Assembly: GCF_005144885.1 (NCBI RefSeq)
Contig: NZ_CP039690.1
Coordinates: 3,423,001-3,487,000 of the forward strand
Length of the DNA: 64,000 nt
Origin: Phreatobacter stygius
GTDB taxonomy: Bacteria; Pseudomonadota; Alphaproteobacteria; Rhizobiales; Phreatobacteraceae
Direction of reading: 5' to 3'
Of this stretch, positions 1-8,898 are shown in pieces (within the stretch, counting starts at the first letter, position 1; every line of letters begins with the position of its first letter). The notes under the pieces are model-generated. The model did no database searches and was not told the origin of the DNA. It worked only from the letters and a program-made list of their open reading frames with translations. The position numbers and the translations under genes were made by a program.

Positions 1-1
1 G

Positions 2-442
2 GGCCTCGAGGTGCGCCTGCCCTTGATGTTCGACGCGATGGTGTCGAAGGGCCGGCCGGAATTCGAGGGCAGAGGGCTCGAAGCCTTCGTCAATCTGACC
101 GCAACCGCCCCGGCCTCGATCTACAACCTGCCGAACAAGGGCACCATCGCGCCGGGCATGGATGCCGATATCGCGGTCTGGGACCCCAAGAGATCGGTGA
201 CCATCACCGACGAATTGATGCACGACAAGACCGGCTTCACGCCGTTCGCCGGGCGCACCGTCACCGGTTGGCCGGACCATGTCCTCGTGCGCGGCCGCAA
301 CGTGGTGGCCAACGGCGCGCTCGCGGCGAAACCGGGCGCGGGCAAATGGCTGAAGCGGACCGGCGGTTGGGCGGCCGAGCCGACCGGCAGACTGACCGCG
401 GACATGAACCCCGAGACCAATTTCGGCGCAAAAATTCTGTAG
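2..442 (+). CDS. Cyclic amidohydrolase (dihydropyrimidinase/D-hydantoinase type), C-terminal fragment
   Basis: The frame is open from the window edge, so only about the last 146 residues are present and the metal-binding catalytic residues lie outside. The visible part contains LTATAPASIYNL followed by GTIAPGMDADIAVWDP. This is the usual end of cyclic amidohydrolases, where the chain leaves the TIM barrel and rejoins the small beta-sandwich domain. Hydantoinase and dihydropyrimidinase enzymes open cyclic ureides in pyrimidine or hydantoin catabolism. The exact substrate cannot be told from this fragment; allantoinase or another amidohydrolase is possible. Confidence 0.8.
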   Translation, partial: GLEVRLPLMFDAMVSKGRPEFEGRGLEAFVNLTATAPASIYNLPNKGTIAPGMDADIAVWDPKRSVTITDELMHDKTGFTPFAGRTVTGWPDHVLVRGRNVVANGALAAKPGAGKWLKRTGGWAAEPTGRLTADMNPETNFGAKIL

Positions 443-546
443 CCCATGGTCTGGTCGCGGCGCGGATGACAGGCAGGCCATGAACAATCGGGACCCTGAA
501 CGACCAGGGCCTTGAGCAATCGGGTATGGCCCGCCACATTGGCCCC

Positions 547-2610
547 ATGACCCAGCACAGCCAGACTGCCACCGCCGCCAATCCCTTCTTCCGTCCCTGG
601 ACCACGCCTTTCGGCATCGCGCCTTTCGGCGAGATCGCCATTGACGACTACCGTCCGGCATTCGACAGCGCGCTTGCCGAACATCGCGCCGAGATCGAGG
701 TGATCGCAACCCAGGCGGAAGCGCCGAGCTTTGCCAATACGATCGACGCTCTGGAGAAAGCTGGCCATGCGCTGGATCGGCTCTGCGGCGTGTTCTTCAA
801 CATCGCCTCGTCCGATGCCGACGAGGCGATCCAGGCGATCCAGCGCGACATGGCGCCGATCCTTGCCCAGCACGGCAATGCGATCAGCCTGGACGTCAGG
901 CTGTTCGCGCGGGTCAAGGCGCTGCACGACGCGCGCGCCAGCCTCGGCATCAGCCCTGAGCAGATCCGCGTGCTCGAAAAGACCTATAAGAACTTCGTCC
1001 GCGCCGGCGCCGAACTCGGCGACGAGGCCAAGCAGCGCATGCGTGCCGTCACCGAGCGGCTCGCCACGCTCGGCACCCAGTTCGCCCAGAATGTGCTGAA
1101 GGACGAGGCGACCTGGACCTTGCAGCTCGCCGAGGCCGATCTCGAAGGCCTGCCGGATTATCTCGTCTCCGCGCTGCATCAGGCGGCGAGCGATCGCGGG
1201 CTCGACGGGGCGGTGATGACGCTCGGCCGGTCGATGGTCGAGCCCTTTCTCGCCGTGTCGCCGCGCCGCGACCTGCGCGAAAAGGTGTTCAAGGCCTGGG
1301 TCCGGCGCGGCGAGATGGGTGGGGCGACCGACAATACGGCGATCGTCGCCGAAACCGTGGCGCTGCGCATCGAGCGCGCCCGGTTGCTCGGTTACCCGAC
1401 CTTCGCCGCCTTCAAGCTCGACGATACCATGGCCAAGACGCCGGATGCGGTGCGCTCGCTGCTCGACCGGGTCTGGGTGCGCGCCAAGGATCGTGTCGGC
1501 GAGGAGCGCGAGGCGTTGGCCGAGGTCGCGCGTACCGAGGGCATGAATGACAAGATCGAGCCGTGGGACTGGCGCTTCTACGCCGAGAAGGTCCGCCAGC
1601 AGCGCCATGCGCTCGATGAAGCCGAGCTGAAGCCCTATTTCCAACTCGACCGGATGATCGCGGCGGCCTTCGATGTGGCGACGCGCCTGTTCGGCGTCAC
1701 GTTCGAGCGGCGCCACGACGTGCCGGTCTATCATCCCGATGTGCGCGCCTATCAGGTGTCGCGCGGCGGCAAGCCGATCGGCCTGTTCCTGGGCGACTAT
1801 TTCGCCCGTCCGACCAAGCGTTCGGGCGCCTGGATGAGCGCTTTCCGCAGCCAGGAGAAACTGTCGGGCGAGGTCCTTCCGATCATCGTCAATGTGATGA
1901 ATTTCGCCAAGCCGCCGGAAGGCAAGCCGGCGCTCCTGTCCTTCGACGATGCCCGCACCCTGTTCCATGAGTTCGGCCACGGGCTGCATGGCCTGCTGTC
2001 CGACGTCACCTATCCGCTGCTGTCAGGCACGTCGGTGGCGCGCGACTTCGTCGAGTTCCCGTCGCAGCTCTACGAACACTGGCTGGCGCGGCCGGAAGTG
2101 CTGTCGCGTTTCGCGGTGCATGCCGAGACCGGCGCGGTCATGCCGCTGGGGCTGATCGACCGGCTGATCGCGGCGCGCAATTTCAACCAGGGCTTCGCCA
2201 CGGTGGAATATACCTCGTCGGCCCTGGTCGACATGGCCTTCCACTCGCTCGAAGGTGCCGAAGGCCTCGATCCGATTGCCTTCGAGCACCAGGAGCTTGC
2301 CCGCATCGGCATGCCCGACGGCATGGTGATGCGCCATCGCACGCCACATTTCGCCCATGTGTTCTCGGGCGACGGCTATTCCGCCGGCTATTACAGCTAC
2401 ATGTGGTCGGAGGTGCTCGATGCCGACGGCTTTGCGGCCTTCGAGGAGACAGGCGATGTCTTCGACACGGCGCTGGCGCAACGGCTCGGCGATTTCGTCT
2501 ATTCGGCCGGCAATATCCGCGATCCCCTGGAGGCCTATATTGCCTTCCGCGGCCGCGAACCCGACCCGCAGGCGCTGCTGATCAAACGCGGCCTTGCCAA
2601 GGTGGCCTGA
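547..2610 (+). CDS. M3-family metallopeptidase (peptidyl-dipeptidase Dcp / oligopeptidase A type)
   Basis: About 687 residues, full length for family M3. The zinc site HEFGH lies at about residues 474-478 and the third ligand Glu at about 503 (in DFVEFPSQ), the spacing expected for M3 enzymes. The C-terminal part has the conserved SGDGYSAGYYSYMWSEVLDAD stretch (part of the substrate channel). These enzymes degrade short peptides in the cytosol, or in the periplasm for some Dcp. No signal peptide is seen. The start at 547 is preferred because family members begin shortly before NPFFRPW; an in-frame ATG at 526 is also possible, and neither has a clear ribosome binding site. The gene stands alone and converges on the protease gene behind it. 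Confidence 0.93.
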   Translation: MTQHSQTATAANPFFRPWTTPFGIAPFGEIAIDDYRPAFDSALAEHRAEIEVIATQAEAPSFANTIDALEKAGHALDRLCGVFFNIASSDADEAIQAIQRDMAPILAQHGNAISLDVRLFARVKALHDARASLGISPEQIRVLEKTYKNFVRAGAELGDEAKQRMRAVTERLATLGTQFAQNVLKDEATWTLQLAEADLEGLPDYLVSALHQAASDRGLDGAVMTLGRSMVEPFLAVSPRRDLREKVFKAWVRRGEMGGATDNTAIVAETVALRIERARLLGYPTFAAFKLDDTMAKTPDAVRSLLDRVWVRAKDRVGEEREALAEVARTEGMNDKIEPWDWRFYAEKVRQQRHALDEAELKPYFQLDRMIAAAFDVATRLFGVTFERRHDVPVYHPDVRAYQVSRGGKPIGLFLGDYFARPTKRSGAWMSAFRSQEKLSGEVLPIIVNVMNFAKPPEGKPALLSFDDARTLFHEFGHGLHGLLSDVTYPLLSGTSVARDFVEFPSQLYEHWLARPEVLSRFAVHAETGAVMPLGLIDRLIAARNFNQGFATVEYTSSALVDMAFHSLEGAEGLDPIAFEHQELARIGMPDGMVMRHRTPHFAHVFSGDGYSAGYYSYMWSEVLDADGFAAFEETGDVFDTALAQRLGDFVYSAGNIRDPLEAYIAFRGREPDPQALLIKRGLAKVA

Positions 2611-2629
2611 AGCGCCAGGTGAACTGCAG

Positions 2630-2651
2630 GATGCGGCGCTATTGCCGCATC
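2630..2651. terminator. Hairpin between convergent genes
   Basis: Perfect 8-bp arms (GATGCGGC / GCCGCATC) around a 6-nt loop, 20 bases after the M3 peptidase stop and overlapping the stop codon of the opposing protease gene. There is no T-run on either side, so its role as a bidirectional terminator is inferred from position only. Confidence 0.35.
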
Positions 2652-3427
2652 TCGACCGTGCCGGTCGCGGGGAGGCCGACCGAGGTGCGCCACTGGGCGG
2701 CCGTGCCGCGGATCCAGCTGACATAGTCGCGCACCGGCACATAGATCGGCGTCGAGGTGCATTCGCGCCCGGGATCCGTGGTGCCGCCCTTGAGGATGCC
2801 GACCACGGTGAAGGCGCCGCCGGAGCGGCGATAGACCGGCCCGCCGGAATCGCCGACACACATGCCGGAGCGCTGCGCCCGGTCTTCGCCGGACAGGCCG
2901 GCAAAGCCGCGGCCCTGGACGCTGGGCTGCGAGGTCCGCATCAAGGCTTCGCGCAACACGCCGTCGCGGGCGCGCGCCCGCTCGGTCGAGCCGAAGCCGG
3001 CAATGATCATCTCTTCGCCCCGGCCATTGGCGCCCCAGCCACCGGGCAGGGCCGCGGCGCGGGCATCGGCACCGAGCGGCCGGGCGAGCTGGATCAACCC
3101 GACATCGTCGGAGGCGAAGCCGTGACGGGCGTCGAAGCCGGGATGGGCCTGCACCCGGGCGACACTGGCGGTGGCGCGCCGGAACGAGCGGTCGAGATAG
3201 CGCACGCGATAGCGGCCCCGCGCCGAGACGCAGTGGCCGGCCGTCAGGACGAGATCGGGGCCAATGAGCGCGCCCGTGCAGACACCTTCCGGCGTCTCGA
3301 TCAGAACCGTCGAACGTCTTGTGCCGTTGGGATCCCTGGCGGGCTCGCCGCGCATCACCGCTTCCGCCGAAGGCATGGCCGCCAGAAGGCCGACCATTGC
3401 AGCAATCCAACCGATATGTCGCGCCAC
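2639..3427 (-). CDS. Secreted trypsin-like serine protease (S1 family)
   Basis: 262 residues. A hydrophobic signal peptide (residues 1 to about 23, ending PSAEA) precedes a chymotrypsin-fold domain. The catalytic triad is visible: His65 in LTAGHC, Asp108 in SDDVGLIQL and Ser194 in GDSGGP. Cysteines lie near the His and Ser, as in trypsin. The product is therefore exported and probably active in the periplasm or outside the cell. No PDZ domain is present, so it is not a DegP/HtrA protein. The gene is convergent with the M3 peptidase gene; no partner gene indicates a substrate. Confidence 0.9.
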   Translation of the reverse strand: MARHIGWIAAMVGLLAAMPSAEAVMRGEPARDPNGTRRSTVLIETPEGVCTGALIGPDLVLTAGHCVSARGRYRVRYLDRSFRRATASVARVQAHPGFDARHGFASDDVGLIQLARPLGADARAAALPGGWGANGRGEEMIIAGFGSTERARARDGVLREALMRTSQPSVQGRGFAGLSGEDRAQRSGMCVGDSGGPVYRRSGGAFTVVGILKGGTTDPGRECTSTPIYVPVRDYVSWIRGTAAQWRTSVGLPATGTVEMRQ

Positions 3428-3801
3428 GGGATACCTCGCGCTCTGAGCCGGGCAGAGCCGCCAACCCGGACCTCACAGGGATTAACAGACCTCCCTTGGA
3501 GCGACCTGTCAATCGGGCAGTCCCATAACTCCGTGACAGTCTGATGAGGTCATCCGGGCCCGACCCGGCTTCCGTTGGGACATCGTGGCCGGCAAATCAC
3601 GCCTGTCGAGCATCTCGTGCGGCCTGCACGGCGAAGCGCGCCGGCGGCGCGGCCGGCCAATTGCCGGGCGATCTGGAGGCGCCCGCCGTCGATATTCCCT
3701 TGATTTGCGGCTTCGCACTTGTATTGCCTTGCAAGAATTGAGAAAATTGCTCGCAATGATCCGCCAGAAGATCATCCGGGGAAGGCCAATGGGGGTAGCA
3801 G
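3428..3801. other. Divergent intergenic region
   Basis: No gene is supported here. The region separates the protease and response-regulator genes, which diverge. An imperfect 28-bp palindrome (3729-3756, TTGCAAG...TTGCTCGCAA, 8 of the outer 11 pairs matching) lies about 45 bases before the regulator start and could be an operator. A G-rich ribosome binding site (GGGGGTAG) sits just before 3802. Confidence 0.4.
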
Positions 3802-4482
3802 ATGTTGGATGCGGCGACCGCGCTTTATCGGATCGTCATCGCTGACGATCATCCCCTGTTCCGCGGCGCGTTGCGCGAGGCGGTGACCGGGCTCGGTGTC
3901 AGGCTGGTCATTACCGAGGCCGGCTCGTTCACCGAGATGTCGGATCTGATCAGCGCGGACCCCGATGTCGACCTGGTACTGCTCGATCTCGCCATGCCCG
4001 GGGTGAAGGGCTTTTCCGGCCTGATGTATCTGCGCGCGCAATATCCGGGCGTGCCTGTGGTGATCGTCTCGGCGACCGAGGACGCCGACGTGATCCGCCG
4101 CTGTTTCGAATTCGGCGCGTCGGGTTTCATCCCCAAGACGCTGGGAACCGAGGCGATGCGTGACGCCATACGCATGGTGCTCGACGGCGGCACCTATGTT
4201 CCCGTCGACATCGATCTCTCCACCGGCCGCGATTCCGAAAGCGCCAAGCTGGTGACGCGGCTCGCAAGCCTGACGCCCCAGCAGGTGCGTGTGCTCATGA
4301 TGCTGTCGGAAGGCCTGCTCAACAAGCAGATCGCTTATGAGCTCACCGTCTCGGAAGCCACCGTCAAGGCGCATGTCTCGGCGATCCTGACCAAGCTCGG
4401 CGTCGACAGCCGGACCCAGGCGGTCATCGCCGCCTCCAAGATCGCTGCCGAGGGCTGGCCGGGCCAGGCGCTGAACGGCTGA
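3802..4482 (+). CDS. NarL/LuxR-family response regulator (orphan)
   Basis: 226 residues with the two-domain layout of NarL-type regulators. The receiver domain carries the acidic pair D15-D16, the phosphoacceptor Asp62 in VLLDLAMPG and the conserved Lys in FIPKTLG. The C-terminal helix-turn-helix (about residues 150-212) carries LTPQQVRVLMMLSEG and NKQIAYELTVSEATVKAHV, typical of LuxR output domains. A GGGGGTAG site 6 bases upstream supports the ATG at 3802. No histidine kinase gene is adjacent, so its input signal is unknown. Confidence 0.92.
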   Translation: MLDAATALYRIVIADDHPLFRGALREAVTGLGVRLVITEAGSFTEMSDLISADPDVDLVLLDLAMPGVKGFSGLMYLRAQYPGVPVVIVSATEDADVIRRCFEFGASGFIPKTLGTEAMRDAIRMVLDGGTYVPVDIDLSTGRDSESAKLVTRLASLTPQQVRVLMMLSEGLLNKQIAYELTVSEATVKAHVSAILTKLGVDSRTQAVIAASKIAAEGWPGQALNG

Positions 4483-4492
4483 AGGCCGCGAT

Positions 4493-5359
4493 CTAGGCCG
4501 GGCGGCGTGACGTGGCCGGCATCAGCAGCAGGGCGAGGCCGGCCAGCACCAGCGCCATGCCGGTCAGGCGCAAGGGGCCGAAGGCCTCGCCGAAGACCAG
4601 CGACGAGGCTGCGGCGCCGACGAACGGCACCAGCAGTGCGAAGGGCGCGATCGTCGCGGCCGAATAGCGCCGGATCAGCCGCCCCCAGGCCGCATAGCCG
4701 AAGGTCGTTGCGACGAGCCCGAGATAGCCAGCCGCGATCCAGCCGAGCGCCGGGGTCTCCACCGCCGAGCGCCAGATCGAAGCCGGGCCGTCGATCGCCG
4801 CGGCGAGGGCGAGGCCGGGCAGCGGCGGCACCAGGCTCAGCCAGGCGATCAGGCCGAACATGTCGGTCTCGCCGGCGCGTTTCAGCAGGACGTTGCCGAG
4901 CGCGAAGCTCACCGGAGAAACCAGGATCAGGAGAAGCGCGCGGGCATCGAACTCCTCCCCGATGGTGCCGGCGATGCAGACGAGACCCGCGGTGGCGATG
5001 ACCAGCGCGCCGATCTGCCGCTGTGTCGGGACCTGGCCGAGCAGGGCCGCCGCGAAGCCGACCGTGAACAGCGCCTGGCTTTGCACGATGACCGAGGCAA
5101 GTCCCGGCGGCACGCCCTGCGCGATGCCGATGAACTGGAACAGGAACTGCCCGACGAACAGCGTCAGCCCGAGGCCGACGAGCAATGGCCAGGGCAAGCC
5201 CGGCCGTGCGACGAACAGCACGGGCAGGGCCGCGACCAGAAATCGAACCGCCATGAGGAGCGGCGGCGATATGGTTTCGAGCGCGACCTTGGTCAGGACG
5301 AAAGCGACACCCCAGACCAGCGTGACAAGCAGGGCGAGCGCGACATCGACGGGTTTCAT
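4493..5359 (-). CDS. EamA-family (DMT superfamily) transporter
   Basis: 288 residues made of about ten hydrophobic helices in two homologous halves, the pattern of EamA/RhaT drug/metabolite exporters. The first helix VALALLVTLVWGVAFVLTKV and the motif APFALLVPFVGAAASSLVFGE in the second half are typical. It sits in the inner membrane; substrates of this family (amino acids, metabolites) cannot be read from sequence. It converges on the response-regulator gene with a 10-bp gap. Confidence 0.88.
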   Translation of the reverse strand: MKPVDVALALLVTLVWGVAFVLTKVALETISPPLLMAVRFLVAALPVLFVARPGLPWPLLVGLGLTLFVGQFLFQFIGIAQGVPPGLASVIVQSQALFTVGFAAALLGQVPTQRQIGALVIATAGLVCIAGTIGEEFDARALLLILVSPVSFALGNVLLKRAGETDMFGLIAWLSLVPPLPGLALAAAIDGPASIWRSAVETPALGWIAAGYLGLVATTFGYAAWGRLIRRYSAATIAPFALLVPFVGAAASSLVFGEAFGPLRLTGMALVLAGLALLLMPATSRRPA

Positions 5360-5502
5360 CGCTCCAGACTGCCGCGCGGGCCGTGGTTGGCCAAACGGAA
5401 TCGGGTGATGTCCGGCATCGCCGGCGTTGATGCCGGATCGCGCGAGGCCGGCGGCAAGACCAAGATTTGCTTGCCGCCGGCGCTGGTCCGGCTTTCGCTG
5501 CC

Positions 5503-5572
5503 AAGTTCAGAAGTGCAGTTTCAGAAGTGCAAGTTCAGGCGCGCAAGTTCAGAAGCGATAGTTCAGGCCGGC
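5503..5572. repeat. 14-bp tandem repeat array across the end of the barrel-protein gene
   Basis: Five consecutive 14-base units with an exact period (starting 5503, 5517, 5531, 5545 and 5559). Minus-strand unit, approximately: GC(A/G)C(T/C)TCTGAACTT. The two units nearest the gene encode its last residues (LNYRF) and stop codon; the other three lie downstream. This suggests the array grew by duplication of the gene's own 3' end. Confidence 0.7.
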
Positions 5573-6316
5573 GCGGACGATGTCGGCGGTCACCTTGGCG
5601 TCGGCGTGGATCAGGATCCGCCGGAGATCGGTCCGGTAGGTCTGGGTGCCGAGGTCGACATGGAGATATTCGAGCTTGGCGGTCAGCCTGTCGGTGATTG
5701 CCGCTTCGACGCCGGCGCCCAGCGTCCAGCCGACATGTGTCTTGCTGCTCCGGTCCGATGCGGAAAAGCCGCCTCCGGCGCCGTCGTCATAGTCGAGCCG
5801 GGTGCGGTCGGTCACGCCGCCAACCGCGAGACCACCGGTCGCGTAGACGAGAAAGCGGTCGAAGGTGAAACCGACGCGGCCACGAAGGGTCGAGAGCCAG
5901 TTCAGCGTGGTTGACCAATTCTGGGTCGCGCGATCGCCGGGAACCCAGATATCGCCATCGGGTGCCTGGCCGTGGCTCTTCATGCCGGTCAGCGAGAAGT
6001 CCGCCTCGAGGCCGAGCACGAACCGGTCGAATTGACGATTATAGCCGACGGTCGCGCCGATCAGGCCGCCATTGGCCGGCAGGCTCTCATTGACGTCGCC
6101 ATAATAGAGACCGAGACCCTGATATGCCGACGTCGTCATGCCCTGGTGGGCGCTGCCCCTGCCATAACCGCCACTGATGCCCGCATAAAGGCCGGACCAC
6201 TGGTAGGCCGAAGCCGCGGCGCCAAACGGTGCCGGAGCCCGCAGGGGCGCGTCGGCGCCAAGTGCCGGCGCCGTCAGGCCGACGGCGAGAGCGAGCCCGG
6301 ACAGGATCGTTTTCAT
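5549..6316 (-). CDS. Outer-membrane beta-barrel protein (Omp25/Omp31-like porin family)
   Basis: 255 residues. A signal peptide (MKTILSGLALAVGLTAPALGA) is followed by a glycine- and aromatic-rich barrel domain starting YQWSGLYAGISGGYG. Alternating strands end in LEYLHVDLG and a C-terminal phenylalanine (LNYRF), the signal for the BAM assembly machinery. Such proteins are abundant structural outer-membrane proteins in Hyphomicrobiales. The ATG at 6316 is chosen over an upstream in-frame ATG (6328) because GGAGATATTG precedes it. The 3' end merges into a 14-bp tandem repeat array. Confidence 0.9.
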   Translation of the reverse strand: MKTILSGLALAVGLTAPALGADAPLRAPAPFGAAASAYQWSGLYAGISGGYGRGSAHQGMTTSAYQGLGLYYGDVNESLPANGGLIGATVGYNRQFDRFVLGLEADFSLTGMKSHGQAPDGDIWVPGDRATQNWSTTLNWLSTLRGRVGFTFDRFLVYATGGLAVGGVTDRTRLDYDDGAGGGFSASDRSSKTHVGWTLGAGVEAAITDRLTAKLEYLHVDLGTQTYRTDLRRILIHADAKVTADIVRAGLNYRF

Positions 6317-6352
6317 CAATATCTCCATTGGGTGGTGAGGGGGGAAAGCTGC

Positions 6353-7231
6353 TCATTGGCCGCCCGTCGGGGGCACGTCGCGCCCCATGGGGCGCGCCGG
6401 GAGCGTTCTGAGATAGGCGACCAGGGCATCGAGATCGGCCTCGATCATGGTGCGGTAATAGGCAAAACCCATGGGCGGCAGCAGCGGCGTCCCGTCGGCG
6501 CCGATGCCGTCGCGGATGGCACGTTTCAATGCCGCGTCGGTCCAGCGACCGAGGCCTTCCGTTCCGTGCGCGGTCAGGTTGCGTGCGACCGAGACGCCCC
6601 ATGGACCGGCGAAGGGAGAACCGCCGGCGAAGGCCTGGTGCGCGATGTCGCGGCGGCCGTTGACAACAGGTGTGTGGCACTCGATGCAATGGCCGAGTGC
6701 GGTCGCGAGATAGCGGCCGTAGCCAAGCCGGTTCGAGGGCGAAACATCGGGCACGGATCCGACAGGAGGGCCGTAGGATACCGGCAAGGGAATGCGATAG
6801 TCCGATCGCGCCACCGCATTGCGGACAGGCTTGATGCTGCGCAGATAGGCGACGATCGCCTTGGCGTCGGTATCGGACATATCGCGATAGGGCTCGATCG
6901 GCATGGGCGGGCCAATGATCGAGCCGTCGGGGCGGCGCCCTTCGCGCATGGCCGCGATGATCTGGTCATCGCTCCAGCCGCCGATGCCGGTCTCCCTGTC
7001 GGGTGTGATGTTCGAAACCCTGGCGGTGAAGGCCGGTTCCTCCATGACCGTGCCGCCGGCGAGCTCCATGCCGGGAAGCGGGCCGTTCGGCCCGCGCGGC
7101 GTGTGGCAATTGCCGCAGGCGGCAATGCCTTCGACCAGATAGCGGCCGCGCTCGGCCGCCGTTTCCGCCCGTACCGCGCCGGCCGTCAGCGCGACCGCCG
7201 CCACCAGGATCAGATATCGCCATGTCGTCAT
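6353..7231 (-). CDS. Diheme c-type cytochrome, periplasmic
   Basis: 292 residues with a signal peptide (about residues 1-23) and two heme-binding motifs, CGNCH and CIECH, each heading a cytochrome c domain of about 110-130 residues. Later methionines (PPMPIEP and PPMGFAYY) are possible distal heme ligands. The architecture resembles the cytochrome subunits that serve periplasmic dehydrogenases (alcohol, aldehyde, isoquinoline oxidoreductases), but no dehydrogenase is adjacent, so the electron donor is unknown. GGAG eight bases upstream supports the ATG at 7231. The LysE-family gene ends 20 bp upstream in the same direction. Confidence 0.9.
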   Translation of the reverse strand: MTTWRYLILVAAVALTAGAVRAETAAERGRYLVEGIAACGNCHTPRGPNGPLPGMELAGGTVMEEPAFTARVSNITPDRETGIGGWSDDQIIAAMREGRRPDGSIIGPPMPIEPYRDMSDTDAKAIVAYLRSIKPVRNAVARSDYRIPLPVSYGPPVGSVPDVSPSNRLGYGRYLATALGHCIECHTPVVNGRRDIAHQAFAGGSPFAGPWGVSVARNLTAHGTEGLGRWTDAALKRAIRDGIGADGTPLLPPMGFAYYRTMIEADLDALVAYLRTLPARPMGRDVPPTGGQ

Positions 7232-7251
7232 GTCCGCTCCGGTTCGTTGGG

Positions 7252-7866
7252 TCATGCCTGGTGCGCCAGCGTCACGCCGAGCCCCATCAGGATCGAACCG
7301 CAGGCCCTCGGCACCAGCCGTCCTGACAGGCCCGTGGCGAAGCGGCCGAGCGTCAGCCAGGCGATGACGACGGCAGCGATGTCGGCGGCCGAGAGGACGG
7401 CGTTGACGATCAGGCCGAGCAGCAGGAGTTGCAGCCAGACCGGCCAGGCCGCCGCCGGATCGGCGAATTGCGGCAGGAAGGTCAGGAAGAACAGCGCGGT
7501 CTTGGGATTGAGAACCTCGACCATGATGCTGGCGCGGAACACCGCAGCACCGGACGCGGTGGGCTGTTCGGCACCGCCGGTCCGGCCCAGGATCATCATG
7601 GCGCCGAGCCAGACGAGATAGCCCGCGCCGGCGGCCTTGAGGCAGGCATAGGCAAGCGGCGCATGATGCAGCATCGCGGCAAGCCCGAGCGCCGCCGCGG
7701 CGATGTGGATATAACAGCCGACATGGATGCCGAGAGCCGCCTTGAGCCCCGCCCGAGGGCCGTGGCCGAGCGTCTGGGCCGTCATGTAGAGCATCGCGGG
7801 GCCGGGCATGGCGGCAAAGGCCAGTGTCGCGAGCGCGAACGGAATCCAGTGTTCCGGCGGCGGCAT
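7252..7866 (-). CDS. LysE/RhtB-family amino-acid exporter
   Basis: 204 residues with about six transmembrane helices. The N-terminal FALATLAFAAMPGPAMLYM and the central EVLNPKTALFFLTFLPQF are the two signature segments of LysE/RhtB exporters, which expel amino acids or homoserine lactone-like metabolites. The start at 7866 is chosen for its GGGGGAG ribosome binding site; an in-frame upstream ATG (7920) lacks one and would add an unusual charged leader. Possibly cotranscribed with the cytochrome gene behind it. Confidence 0.88.
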   Translation of the reverse strand: MPPPEHWIPFALATLAFAAMPGPAMLYMTAQTLGHGPRAGLKAALGIHVGCYIHIAAAALGLAAMLHHAPLAYACLKAAGAGYLVWLGAMMILGRTGGAEQPTASGAAVFRASIMVEVLNPKTALFFLTFLPQFADPAAAWPVWLQLLLLGLIVNAVLSAADIAAVVIAWLTLGRFATGLSGRLVPRACGSILMGLGVTLAHQA

Positions 7867-8032
7867 TGTCTTGGCTCCCCCGATGCGCGCACCGCCCTTG
7901 TGGTCAGGGGTGGTGTCCATGGGACAGCGCCTCGGCGATTCGAGGCCGGAGGCGTGTCGGGGACAGACCTAAGCCCGCGACAGGGCAGCGGCGTATACGG
8001 CGCCTAGCGTATTTCGGCAGGGCCGGAGGCCG

Positions 8033-8052
8033 GCTAACCTGCCAGGGTTAGC
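8033..8052. repeat. Inverted repeat between LysE-family and response-regulator genes
   Basis: Perfect 7-bp arms GCTAACC / GGTTAGC around a 6-base spacer, 51 bp behind the regulator stop and 167 bp before the LysE-family start. It could be an operator or a weak terminator; no T-run follows. Confidence 0.3.
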
Positions 8053-8102
8053 GGCGCGTTAGCGAGGCGGGCGGTGCTGCTTGGAGGAGCCGAATGATCG
8101 CC

Positions 8103-8765
8103 TCAGCCGGCCGGAAGGCCAAGACGCACGGCAAAGGCGGTCAGTTCGGCCGCGCTATGGAGGTCGAGTTTCCGCATCAGGTTCTCGCGGTGCTTGCGCG
8201 CCGTCAGCGGACTGATGCCGAGCCGCTCCGCCATGTCGCGGGCCGTCGCGCCATGGGCAACCAGGGCCAAGATCTGCCGCTCGCGCCGGGTCAGCGCGAT
8301 CGGCGACAGGGCGTCGGCAAGCGGCTCGCCGGCCGCGCGCGGGCCGCTGCCGTCATCCGTGGCGAAACGGATCGCGGTGGCGAGATAGGTTTCGCCCTGG
8401 CGGATCGCATCGATGGCACGAACGAGTTCGGCCGGGTCGTCATGTTTGGTCAGATAGCCGTCGACCCCCGCCTCGATTGCCGCGCGAACCATGCGCGGTT
8501 CGAAATTGGCCGTCAGCACGAGGATCTTGAGCCGGCCAAAAGACTCGCGGAGCGAGCGGATGAATTGTAGTCCGGTGACGCCCGGCATGCCGAGATCCAG
8601 CACCAGCAGATCGATGGAACCCTGTTTGAGCGCCGTGAAGACGCCTTCGCCGTCGGCCGCTTCGCCCGCGATGACCACGTCGTCCACTGTCGACAGCAGA
8701 AGCTTCAGCCCTTCGCGCACGATCGCGTGGTCATCGGCGAGCACGACGGTGAAGGGGCGCTTCAT
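8103..8765 (-). CDS. NarL/LuxR-family response regulator, partner of the divergent hybrid kinase
   Basis: 220 residues. The receiver domain has D11-D12, phosphoacceptor Asp57 in LVLDLGMPG and Lys in GYLTKHD. The LuxR helix-turn-helix (about residues 150-215) carries LTRRERQILALVAHGATARDMA and SPLTARKHRENLMRKL. The gene starts 133 bp from, and diverges from, a hybrid histidine kinase gene, so the two probably form one two-component system sharing a promoter region. The signal and targets are unknown. Confidence 0.92.
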   Translation of the reverse strand: MKRPFTVVLADDHAIVREGLKLLLSTVDDVVIAGEAADGEGVFTALKQGSIDLLVLDLGMPGVTGLQFIRSLRESFGRLKILVLTANFEPRMVRAAIEAGVDGYLTKHDDPAELVRAIDAIRQGETYLATAIRFATDDGSGPRAAGEPLADALSPIALTRRERQILALVAHGATARDMAERLGISPLTARKHRENLMRKLDLHSAAELTAFAVRLGLPAG

Positions 8766-8898
8766 GTTCGGTCCATGAGATCATCGACTTGGGATCGTCG
8801 ACTGCAGCTCACCTCGCAGATACCAAGCTGTGACGGATATGTCGTCCCGGTCCGCTGAGCCGGCTGTCATGCAACCGGCGGGAGTTGAAGGGGCAGCC

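Noticed and set aside
121-1989. Long open frame on the strand opposite the M3 peptidase gene
   Set aside because: It is a mirror frame caused by high GC codon bias; it has no domain, is rich in Arg/His/Asp, and overlaps two well-supported genes.
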